Notes under the pieces: model-generated
What the model saw: the letters and a program-made list of their open reading frames with translations, nothing else
Told to the model about the DNA's origin: nothing
Databases searched by the model: none
In this document: in pieces, positions 52,663 to 59,655 of the stretch
Position numbering within the stretch: the first letter of the stretch is position 1
How the letters are laid out: each line of letters begins with the position of its first letter
Program-made: the position numbers and the translations under genes
Assembly: GCA_026004615.1 (NCBI GenBank)
Contig: BPJM01000002.1
Span: 1 to 64,000 of the forward strand
Source of the DNA: Planctomycetota bacterium
GTDB lineage: Bacteria > Planctomycetota > J058 > J103
Reading direction: 5' to 3'
Length of the DNA stretch: 64,000 nt

Positions 52663-55236
52663 ATGGGGCAACGGCACGAAGCGCTGAGGCTGCAGATCGA
52701 GATCGCCGCGCCGGCGGACCGGATCTGGCGGGCGATCGCCGAACCCGCGCGCGTGGCGCTCTGGCTCGGCGAGGGAGCGCGGCTGGAGCCGCACGCCGGC
52801 GGCGGTTTTGCGCTGCCGTTCGGCGCGCGCACGCTCGCCGGCACGGTGCGCGCAGCCGAGCCCGCACGGCGGCTGGTGCTGGGCTGGCCGGCGAGCGCGG
52901 GCGAGGCGGCGCTGGAGCTGGCGCTCGGCCCGGCGGCGGACACGGACGGCACCCTGGTCGAACTGCTCTGCGCGGCGGGCGCGCTCGCGCCCGCGGAGCA
53001 CCAGGAGTGCGAGGCGCGCTGGTGCTTCCGGCTGGAAGCCCTGCGGGCTGCGGTCGAGGGGGGCGGCTCGCTGTTCGCGGCCTGCGAGGCGCTCGGGGTC
53101 GCTGACGACGCGATCCACGCCGGGGAGGTCGCGGGCGCCGCGGAGATCGCCGCCCACCCGCGCGAGGTGCACCTGGTGCTGGCCGAGCTCGCCCGCACCG
53201 CGGGCGAGCCGGTGCTCTGCAGCGTCCCTGCCGTGCGGCTGGTCACGCTGCGGGTGCTGGCGGAGCCGCGCGCGGTGAGCCGGATCGAGTACCGCCTGCA
53301 GCGGCGGGGCGCGGCCAGTCGGGTGCTGGTGCGGCAGCGCGGATTCTCCGCGGGCGAGAGCTGGTGGAGCCCCGAGGAGCGCGCACGGCGGGTTCCGGCG
53401 CTGGCGCTCGCCCAGCGACAGGAAGAGGAGCGGCTCGCCGCGCGGCTGGAGTGGGTGCGGGAGCGGCTGGAGCCCGGGGCGCTGCGGCTGGTGCGGGAGG
53501 TGGCGGCGCCGCCCGAGGTGCTGGTGCGCGCGGTGACCGAGCCGGCAGGGCTACAGGCCTGGCTGCCCGGCTGGCACCAGGCCGCCTCCGCGCCCGGCGA
53601 GCGATTCTGCTGGCGCCCCTTCGCCCGCGAGCCGGCCGAGGAACCCGAAGCGGTGGCGGAGCCCGACTGGCCCGCGGTCGAGGGCCGGCTGTGCGAGCGG
53701 AGCGAGAGCGGGTTGACGCTCGAGGTCGAGCGCGAGCCCGGCGAACCGCCCGGTGCAGCGCCCGTGCTCCTCGAGCTCCGGCTCGAGCCGCGGCTGGGTG
53801 GCCGTTCCTGCCGTGCCGAGCTGCTGGGGACCGGCTGGGCGCTCGTGCCCGAGCGCGCTGCGCGGGCGCGCGCGGTGTGGCACGAGCGGGCCGAGGCGCT
53901 GTTCGCCGCTGCGGAGGGCCGCCTGCGGCTGGGGCTGGAGCTGCACGCGCCCGCCGCGCTGGTGCACCGTGCGCTGGCCGACCCGGAGGCGCAGGGCCGC
54001 TGGCTCGATCCGAGCGCCCGCCCGACGCCCGACGGGCGGGGCACCGTGCTGCGTCCCGCCGTTGGGGGCGGGGCGTGGGGCGCGCGGATCGACATCGAGC
54101 AGAGCAGCCCGCCGCACGTGCTGGTGTGGCGCTGGCCCTGGGGCGGCGGAGCGCCCGAGCGCGGCCAGCCGGTGCGCGCCCGCCTGCTGCTCCGGGAGCG
54201 GCGCGGGGGGCGGTGCCGGCTCGGTCTCGAGCTGGAGGGGCTGGGCGCCGCCGAGCCCGCGCAGCGACTGGCGCGTGTGGTGGCGGAGCGCGGTCGCTGG
54301 TCGTTCTGGCTCGCCTCGCTGCGCGCCTACTGCGAGTATGGGCAGGGGCTCGTCGACCATGCCCGCTTCGGGCACCCGCTGGGACCGGCAGGGCTGGCCA
54401 TGCGCGCGCATCTCGGGGTGCCGCCGGCGCGGGTCTACCGGGCGGTGCTCGAGCCCGAGCGGCCGCTGGTGGCGGTCGCCGGTGAGCCGGTGCGCGGCTT
54501 CGACGCATATCCCAGCGGCGACTGGGAGATCGGCGCTGCCTGGGGCCGGTTCCTGCGCCTGGTGCCCGGCGCGGTGCTGGAGTACACGATGGTGGCGCGC
54601 CGGCCCGGGGAGGCGGAGGGCCCGACGCTGGTGCGCTGGGAGCTGGTGGCCAGCGGCGCGGGTACGCAGCTCGCGCTCACCGAGCGCGGCTTCTGGTTCG
54701 ATCTGCCGTGGGAGCTGCGCCGGGTGCATCAGGCGCGCCGGTGGCGCTTCGTGCTGCTGGAGCTCAGGCTGCGCACCGAGGGGGGCGCGAGCCTGGTGTT
54801 CCCCGGGGTGCGCCCGGAGATCGCCGAAGGGGCGGTGCGGGCCGAGCGGCTGCTCGCGGCCCCTCCCGAGGCGGTCTGGCCGGCGCTGCTCGAGCCGGAA
54901 CGGCTCGCGCGCTGGCTGGGGACGGCGGTACGGCTGGAGGCGGTGCCCGGCGGCGCCTGGCAGCTCGAGGGCGCCGCGCCGCCGCTGCCGCCCTCGCTCG
55001 GCGGCCGGGTGGTGTGCGCCGAGCCGGCGCGCCGCCTGGTCATCGCCCATCCCTCGTCGGCGACGGGCGCCACCATGCTGCTGGTGCTCGCGCTCGCACC
55101 GGGGCCGGCCGGCGGCACGCAGCTGCGGCTGGTGCACCGGGGCTTCGCCCTGGAGGACCCGCGGGCGGCCGCCGAGCACGAGCGCTTCGCCGCGGGCTGG
55201 CCCGCGCTGCTCGAGCGGCTGGCCGCCGCGCTGTGA
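52663..55236 (+). CDS. Protein of about five tandem SRPBCC/AHSA1 domains
   Basis: This intact protein has 857 residues and no membrane segment or signal peptide. The typical opening of an AHSA1-type START-like domain (hydrophobic strand, AP-x5-W/V-RA, EP-x4-WL) recurs near residues 7 (IEIAAPADRIWRAIAEPA), 270 (VREVAAPPEVLVRAVTEPA), 425 (LELHAPAALVHRALADPE), 570 (HLGVPPARVYRAVLEPE) and 725 (AERLLAAPPEAVWPALLEPE). Strands such as EPARRLVLGWPAS and AEPARRLVIAHPSS also recur. Single-domain members bind hydrophobic ligands or activate Hsp90. A chain of five is unknown to me. It follows argH by 86 bases on the same strand, without an evident promoter. Confidence 0.8.
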   Translation: MGQRHEALRLQIEIAAPADRIWRAIAEPARVALWLGEGARLEPHAGGGFALPFGARTLAGTVRAAEPARRLVLGWPASAGEAALELALGPAADTDGTLVELLCAAGALAPAEHQECEARWCFRLEALRAAVEGGGSLFAACEALGVADDAIHAGEVAGAAEIAAHPREVHLVLAELARTAGEPVLCSVPAVRLVTLRVLAEPRAVSRIEYRLQRRGAASRVLVRQRGFSAGESWWSPEERARRVPALALAQRQEEERLAARLEWVRERLEPGALRLVREVAAPPEVLVRAVTEPAGLQAWLPGWHQAASAPGERFCWRPFAREPAEEPEAVAEPDWPAVEGRLCERSESGLTLEVEREPGEPPGAAPVLLELRLEPRLGGRSCRAELLGTGWALVPERAARARAVWHERAEALFAAAEGRLRLGLELHAPAALVHRALADPEAQGRWLDPSARPTPDGRGTVLRPAVGGGAWGARIDIEQSSPPHVLVWRWPWGGGAPERGQPVRARLLLRERRGGRCRLGLELEGLGAAEPAQRLARVVAERGRWSFWLASLRAYCEYGQGLVDHARFGHPLGPAGLAMRAHLGVPPARVYRAVLEPERPLVAVAGEPVRGFDAYPSGDWEIGAAWGRFLRLVPGAVLEYTMVARRPGEAEGPTLVRWELVASGAGTQLALTERGFWFDLPWELRRVHQARRWRFVLLELRLRTEGGASLVFPGVRPEIAEGAVRAERLLAAPPEAVWPALLEPERLARWLGTAVRLEAVPGGAWQLEGAAPPLPPSLGGRVVCAEPARRLVIAHPSSATGATMLLVLALAPGPAGGTQLRLVHRGFALEDPRAAAEHERFAAGWPALLERLAAAL

Positions 55237-55378
55237 GCCGGCGCGGGCGGGTGCGCAGCCGCCGCGCTCTGCGCGCTGGCAGCGCTCCGGGTCATGGGCC
55301 GGCGCTCTCAGCCGGCGCGGCGCCGTCGCACACCAGGGCGGCGAACTCCGCGCGGCGGTGGCAGCGCGGGGCGCGGGC

Positions 55379-56317
55379 TCACCGCGGGCAGGGGCTCTGC
55401 GGCTGTTCTTCGCGAGCTGCGGGACCGCCTTGCACCGGCGGTCGCTCGGCCTGTTCCATCTGCGCGAGCAGCCGGCGGCGGCGCCGCCGGTGGCGCACGA
55501 AGGCGGCGATCGCCAGCAGCGCCGCCAGCGCCAGCACCGCCTCCAGCCGCGCCAGCTCCACCCACCAGCGAAAGCCGGCGGCCAGCTGCTCGCGGAACAC
55601 CAGCTCGTAGCCGCGCGGGGGCGCGCCGAAGACCTCCTCGAAGGCGCGCGCAAAGGGCGCGCCCGCGGCGGCGCGCCCGAGCACCGCGCGCAGCCGCTCG
55701 GGGCCACCGCGCTCGGCGAGCCAGTCCACGAAGGCGAGCGCCACCTGGTAGGCGAGCTGCGCTTCGGGGGCGTGCGGCGGGAAGTCGCGCTCGAGCTCCT
55801 GGAGCGCGGGCAGCGTGCCGCCGCGCGCCATGCCGGCGAGCCGGTTGCGCACCAGCGGCTCGAGCCGCTCGCCGGCCGCCCACTGCGCGATCCCCTCCTC
55901 GAACCAGCGCGGCAGCTCCGGGCCCACCGCCCACAGCGCCGCATGCGCGAGCTCGTGCCCGAGCACCGTCGCCAGGCTGCCGCTGCCGGCGGGCTGCAGC
56001 CCCCGCAGGCGGATCACGAGCGCGGGCGCGCGCGGGATCGCCACCGCCTGGGCCCAGGCGGGCGGGCTCCGCCCGCCGGCGAGCGCGCGCACGGTCTCCT
56101 CGAAGTGGCGGTCGGTCGGCGCCAGGTGCACGTGCAGCGGTGAGGGCAGCTCCAGGCCCAGCCGCGCCTCGAGCTCGCCGCGCAGCCGCGCCACCAGCCC
56201 CGCGACCCAGCGTGCCAGCTCGGGATGCGTGCCCGGGTGGTGCACGAGGACGCCCTGCTCGGCAGCCACTGGCGCGGCAGGGGGATCGGGAGGCGGGCCG
56301 GCGAGCGCGGCCGGCAC
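55379..56317 (-). CDS. Membrane-anchored gluzincin metallopeptidase (peptidase MA-like)
   Basis: Residues below are counted from the GTG at 56317. The zinc motif HELAH lies at 121-125 with the third ligand Glu in RWFEEGIAQW (about 140-141), the layout of peptidase_MA-type gluzincins. A membrane helix lies near residues 262-281 (LEAVLALAALLAIAAFV), followed by an Arg-rich cytoplasmic tail. The protease domain is therefore periplasmic. The N-terminal secretion signal seems to extend upstream (WLAGALALVPAALAG), where no ATG is found, so the true start is uncertain and may be displaced by an error up to about 56400. It lies downstream of the actin-like gene on the same strand. Confidence 0.75.
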   Translation of the reverse strand: MPAALAGPPPDPPAAPVAAEQGVLVHHPGTHPELARWVAGLVARLRGELEARLGLELPSPLHVHLAPTDRHFEETVRALAGGRSPPAWAQAVAIPRAPALVIRLRGLQPAGSGSLATVLGHELAHAALWAVGPELPRWFEEGIAQWAAGERLEPLVRNRLAGMARGGTLPALQELERDFPPHAPEAQLAYQVALAFVDWLAERGGPERLRAVLGRAAAGAPFARAFEEVFGAPPRGYELVFREQLAAGFRWWVELARLEAVLALAALLAIAAFVRHRRRRRRLLAQMEQAERPPVQGGPAAREEQPQSPCPR

Positions 56318-56460
56318 GAGCGCCAGCGCGCCGGCGAGCCAACCCGCACCGCTCCGCAGCCTCCACCGCCAGCGCCCCGGCCGGAAAGGCGCGGTGCTCG
56401 CCGGGCGGCGGCCCGGCGAGCACCGCGGGAAGCCAGCCGATCGAGCGATGGCGGTCGCGC

Positions 56461-57540
56461 TCAGCTCTCGCTCATGGCGGCGACCAGGCAGCCCTTCGCC
56501 ACCGAGTGGAGCGGGTCCTCGGCCCGGCGCACGTTCTTGATCGGGATGGGGAAGTCGAGCTTGGCCAGCTCCTCGCGCACCACGTCGGTGAAGCCGCCGA
56601 TCAGCGAGGTGCCGCCCGCGAACACGATGTCCACCGGCTCGGGGAAGCTCGGCATGTCCTCACCCTGCTCGAAGCGCTGCTTGATGTTGGTCAGGGTGTA
56701 CTTGATCAGCTCGCGGTAGTAGATCTCGATCGCCTGCTGTTCGCGGTTGAGGGGCTTGCGCAGATCGACCCCCTTCTCCTTGATGGCCGTCGCCTTGGCG
56801 GCCTTGATGCCGAGCACCTTGCCGACGTTCTGGTCGACCCAGTCCCCGCCGCGCGAGGTGGCGAAGCTGAGCGCGGGGATGGTCTTGTACGACACGCAGA
56901 CGTTGAACATGCCGCCGCCGCACGAGATCCCGATGCCGGTGAAGTCGTCGTCGGCCAGCTCGGCGAACACCACGGCATGGCCTTCGATCAGCGGCTTGGG
57001 ATTGTAGCCCAGCTTGCGCAGCAGGTCCTCGAACAGCCCCTTGTGATAGGTCACGTTCATCGAGAAGTCGATGGGCTCGGCGGGGATCGAGAAGTAGACC
57101 ACCTCCCCCTCGACCTGCGGCTTGCCGAGCAGCTTCTCGATGAGCAGCTTCATGATCGGCAGCGCGTCGGCTTCCTTGGGCGAGATCATGCCGTGCGACA
57201 TCGGCCGGCGCGTCTCGCGGTTGAAGATGTTCGCCAGCTCGAAGGCCGGATCGCCCACCACGACCATGCGGTTGTTCAGGATGACGTACTGCACCCCGAG
57301 CTTGGTCAGCATGTTGCGCGTGAAGTCATCCTGATCGATGTCGATGAAGGCGTTGCGCTGCGCCTTGATATAGAGGTTTCCCTCCTTGTCCTGCACGGCG
57401 CTGATCAGGTTGGCGGTGCCGATGTCGAGCCCCTTGCCGAGCTCGAGCTGCGGCCCGCTGGGAGCGGTGACGGCAGGGGATGCCGCAGCTGCCGCCGACT
57501 TGCCGACCTCGATATCAGGCCGCTTCTTCTCACCGCTCAT
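56461..57540 (-). CDS. Divergent actin-family (MreB/ParM/MamK fold) ATPase
   Basis: This intact protein has 359 residues. After a 30-residue Ala/Pro-rich start comes the phosphate-1 loop GLDIGTAN (37-44), then VVVGDPAFELANIFNRET, MISPKEADALPIMKLLIEKL, FSIPAEPIDF, LIEGHAVVFAEL, a phosphate-2 segment ISCGGGMFNV (205-214) and the adenosine motif DIVFAGGTSLIGG (304-316). In actins the phosphate-2 loop carries Asp (V-D-I-G-G-G-T); here Ser occupies it, so ATP hydrolysis may be altered. It does not match MreB, ParM, FtsA or PilM closely; MamK-like or unclassified bacterial actin is the best label. The ATG overlaps the stop of the coiled-coil gene (ATGA), so the two are co-translated. Confidence 0.82.
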   Translation of the reverse strand: MSGEKKRPDIEVGKSAAAAASPAVTAPSGPQLELGKGLDIGTANLISAVQDKEGNLYIKAQRNAFIDIDQDDFTRNMLTKLGVQYVILNNRMVVVGDPAFELANIFNRETRRPMSHGMISPKEADALPIMKLLIEKLLGKPQVEGEVVYFSIPAEPIDFSMNVTYHKGLFEDLLRKLGYNPKPLIEGHAVVFAELADDDFTGIGISCGGGMFNVCVSYKTIPALSFATSRGGDWVDQNVGKVLGIKAAKATAIKEKGVDLRKPLNREQQAIEIYYRELIKYTLTNIKQRFEQGEDMPSFPEPVDIVFAGGTSLIGGFTDVVREELAKLDFPIPIKNVRRAEDPLHSVAKGCLVAAMSES

Positions 57541-58506
57541 GTAGAGCTTCCTCCCTTACGAAGCGACTTGAGCTTGTTGAGCGTGCTCTTGACGCCGCTG
57601 CCGGTGGTCTCCTTGACCTGCACCTTGGCGATGTTGCTCTCGACCGCCGCCGCCTGCTCGTGCTCGAAGATCTTGGCGAGCGAGATCTTGGCAGCCTCCA
57701 GATCGGCGGCGGTGACCTCCTCGCGACCGCGACCCCCCGGCCGCGGCCAGCGCGCTGGCGATGCTCTGCTGCAGGCGGTGGATCTCGGCCTTCACCGACT
57801 CGTCGCCACGCGCCCCGGCCACCTCCTGGACCAGGTCGCGCATCATGGCGCGCAGCTCTGCCGGATCGAGCCCGCCACCGCCCGCGGCGGGCGGCGGGGC
57901 CAGACGCGCCGCCTCGCGCGCCTGGCGCACCTCCTCTTCCAGCTGGGCGATGCGCTCGCGCAGCTTGGGCAGCTCCAGCTCCTCCAGCAGCCGCTTCTCG
58001 GTCTCCAGCCGCTTGTGCTGCGCCCGCGCCTCCTCCAGCTCGTGGCGGGCGCGCGCCAGCTCGGCCAGCTGCTGCTCGGCGGTGCTGGCGCGGCTCTGCA
58101 GCGCCAATACCTGGACCTGCGCTTCCTCCAGGCTGCGCTTGAGCCGATCGACCTCGCGCTGGGCCTCCTCGTGCTCGGCGAGCCGGGTGCGGAGCTGGCG
58201 CAGCTCGCTCTCGAGGCGATGGTTCTGCTCCAACAACTCGGCGCGTTCCGCCTCGACCTGCTGGGCCTGGCGCATGAGCTTGTTCAGCTCGTCGCGCGAC
58301 TTGCGGACCAGCTCCTCCTTGGCGGCCGCATCGACCCCGGCGCGGCTGATGGCCACTGCCACCGCCTGGCGGATCATCTGGTCGATGTCGTTGGAGCGGA
58401 GGACCTTGACCTTGCGGAAGCCCTTCTTCTCCAGCTCGCGCAGGCTGACCTTCGAGGTGCTCTTCTCGATGAGCTGGCGCACCTGCCGGAGCTCGCCGGG
58501 ATCCAT
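57537..58506 (-). CDS. Coiled-coil protein, partner of actin-like ATPase (one frameshift)
   Basis: The ATG at 58506 has AGGAG five bases upstream. Residues 1-75 are a compact helical domain (VRQLIEKSTSKVSLRELEKKG, NDIDQMIRQAVAVAI). Residues 75-215 form a long coiled coil rich in Glu, Arg and Leu. A Gly/Pro break is followed by LDPAELRAMMRDLVQEVAG. One surplus G in the GGGGGG run near 57737 must be bridged, after which EVTAADLEAAKISLAKIFEHE and a basic end (STLNKLKSLRKGG) complete about 322 residues. I know no such family. Coupling to the actin gene and a strong promoter suggest a filament organiser or membrane adaptor. Confidence 0.75.
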
Positions 58507-58576
58507 GGACGCTCCTGTACTGAGTTGGAGGGCAGGTCCGAACGCCCCGCGCACGCCGGCCCCCAGACCTCCGGCA

Positions 58577-58605
58577 AGTATACGCCCTGCCCGAAAACGC
58601 GTCAA
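58577..58605 (-). promoter_or_regulatory. Sigma-70 promoter of the coiled-coil/actin operon
   Basis: On the minus strand TTGACG (58605-58600), an exact 17-base spacer and TATACT (58582-58577) predict a start near 58570 and a leader of about 64 bases. It is one of the best promoters in the window. Confidence 0.8.
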
Positions 58606-58642
58606 CGCGCGCCGGGCGCCCTGCCTCGGGGAGGAAGGACCC

Positions 58643-59002
58643 CTAGCCCGGCGGCCAGCTCAGGTAACGGCCGCCCAGCAGGTGCAGGTGGAGGTGGTAG
58701 ACGGACTGGCCCGCCTGGCGGTTGCAGTTGAGCACGAGCCGGTAGCCGCTCTGCGCGAAGTCGTGATCCTCGGCGATATCCCGCGCCAGCAGCACCATGC
58801 GCCCCACCAGCGCCGCCTCCTCGGCCAGCAGGTCGTTGGTGGTGGCGATGTGGCCCTTGGGCACGATCAGCACGTGGTGCGGCGCCTGCGGGTTGACGTC
58901 GTGAAAGGCGAGCAACTCGTCCGTCTCGGCGACGATATCGGCCGGCACCTCGCGCTTGACGATCCGGCAGAACAGGCAGTCGGCCTTCGCGGGGCGATCC
59001 AT
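58643..59002 (-). CDS. HIT-family nucleotide hydrolase (HINT-like)
   Basis: This intact 119-residue protein has the zinc-type start CLFCRIVKREVPAD, FHDVNPQAPHHVLIVPK and the histidine triad HLHLHLLGG near residues 103-111. HINT enzymes hydrolyse adenosine phosphoramidates and aminoacyl-AMP. It lies 73 bases downstream of rpsU on the same strand, a pairing seen in many bacteria, and is probably transcribed with it. Confidence 0.95.
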   Translation of the reverse strand: MDRPAKADCLFCRIVKREVPADIVAETDELLAFHDVNPQAPHHVLIVPKGHIATTNDLLAEEAALVGRMVLLARDIAEDHDFAQSGYRLVLNCNRQAGQSVYHLHLHLLGGRYLSWPPG

Positions 59003-59075
59003 GAGGGGACTCCGGCGCCGCCTTCGTTGCGCGCCCAGGCGGCCGGGCGCAGCGCGCCGCCCGGGCGCCCGCTCG

Positions 59076-59369
59076 CTACAGCTCCTCGCCTTCCTGGCGC
59101 ACCACGTCCCTGGCCTTGCGCGCCGTCGCCTTGGCCCGCACCTTGGCGCGCGCCAGCGCCTTCTGCTTGGCCTTGCGCTTCGCCTTGAGCTGCTTGCGCA
59201 GGTTGCGCAGCCGCTCCTTTTCCTTGCGCCGCCGGCGCTCCGACGGCTTCTCGTAGTAGCTGTACTGGCGGAGGGCCTTCTTGATGCCCTCCTTGTCGCA
59301 GATGCGCTTGAAGCGCTTGAGTACCGCCTCCAGGGGCTCGTCGTCCCGGACCGTGATCTTGATCGTCAT
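59076..59369 (-). CDS. rpsU: 30S ribosomal protein S21 with extended basic tail
   Basis: This 97-residue protein begins TIKITVRDDEPLEAVLKRFKR. The S21 core continues DKEGIKKALRQYSYYEKPSERRRRK. Typical S21 has about 65-75 residues; here roughly 30 extra Lys/Arg/Ala residues follow, ending DVVRQEGEEL. S21 joins the 30S subunit near the anti-Shine-Dalgarno region and helps initiation. The tail could strengthen rRNA contact, which is inference. A clear promoter lies 57 bases upstream. Confidence 0.95.
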   Translation of the reverse strand: MTIKITVRDDEPLEAVLKRFKRICDKEGIKKALRQYSYYEKPSERRRRKEKERLRNLRKQLKAKRKAKQKALARAKVRAKATARKARDVVRQEGEEL

Positions 59370-59425
59370 ACGGGCTTCCCGTGTCTCCTGCGTTCTGCGC
59401 GCCGGCGGCGGCGCAAGGCCGGCAG

Positions 59426-59454
59426 ATTCTAGCTGGCCCTCCGCCCCGATGCAA
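59426..59454 (-). promoter_or_regulatory. Sigma-70 promoter of rpsU
   Basis: On the minus strand TTGCAT (59454-59449), a 17-base spacer and TAGAAT (59431-59426). It is back-to-back with the tRNA-Cys promoter. Confidence 0.75.
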
Positions 59455-59479
59455 GCAGGGGCTTTCCGCCCGGGCGCGC

Positions 59480-59510
59480 TTGACGGAGCAGCGCGCCCGG
59501 TGCATATAAT
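59480..59510 (+). promoter_or_regulatory. Promoter of tRNA-Cys
   Basis: TTGACG (59480-59485) precedes a perfect TATAAT (59505-59510) with a 19-base spacer, or CATATA (59503-59508) with 17. The tRNA begins 18 bases after the TATAAT. Confidence 0.75.
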
Positions 59511-59528
59511 AGCCCCCGTCGCACGCGG

Positions 59529-59601
59529 GGCGGCATAGCCAAGTGGCCAAGGCAAGGGTTTGCAAAACCCTCATTCCCCGGTTCGAATCCGGGTGCCGCC
59601 T
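59529..59601 (+). tRNA. tRNA-Cys(GCA)
   Basis: The acceptor arm GGCGGCA (59529-59535) pairs with TGCCGCC (59594-59600), with discriminator T at 59601. The anticodon loop TTGCAAA gives anticodon GCA for cysteine, and the T loop is GGTTCGAATCC. The 3' CCA is not encoded. U73 and the GCA anticodon are the main CysRS identity elements. Confidence 0.97.
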
Positions 59602-59655
59602 CTTCTGCCGGCCGCTGCGGCGCCCGCCGGCCCGCCGCGCCCGGGCTGCCCTGCC

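Noticed and set aside
59602-59655. Terminator after tRNA-Cys (GCCGGC repeats)
   Set aside because: GCCGGC arms are common at this GC content and no T-run follows.
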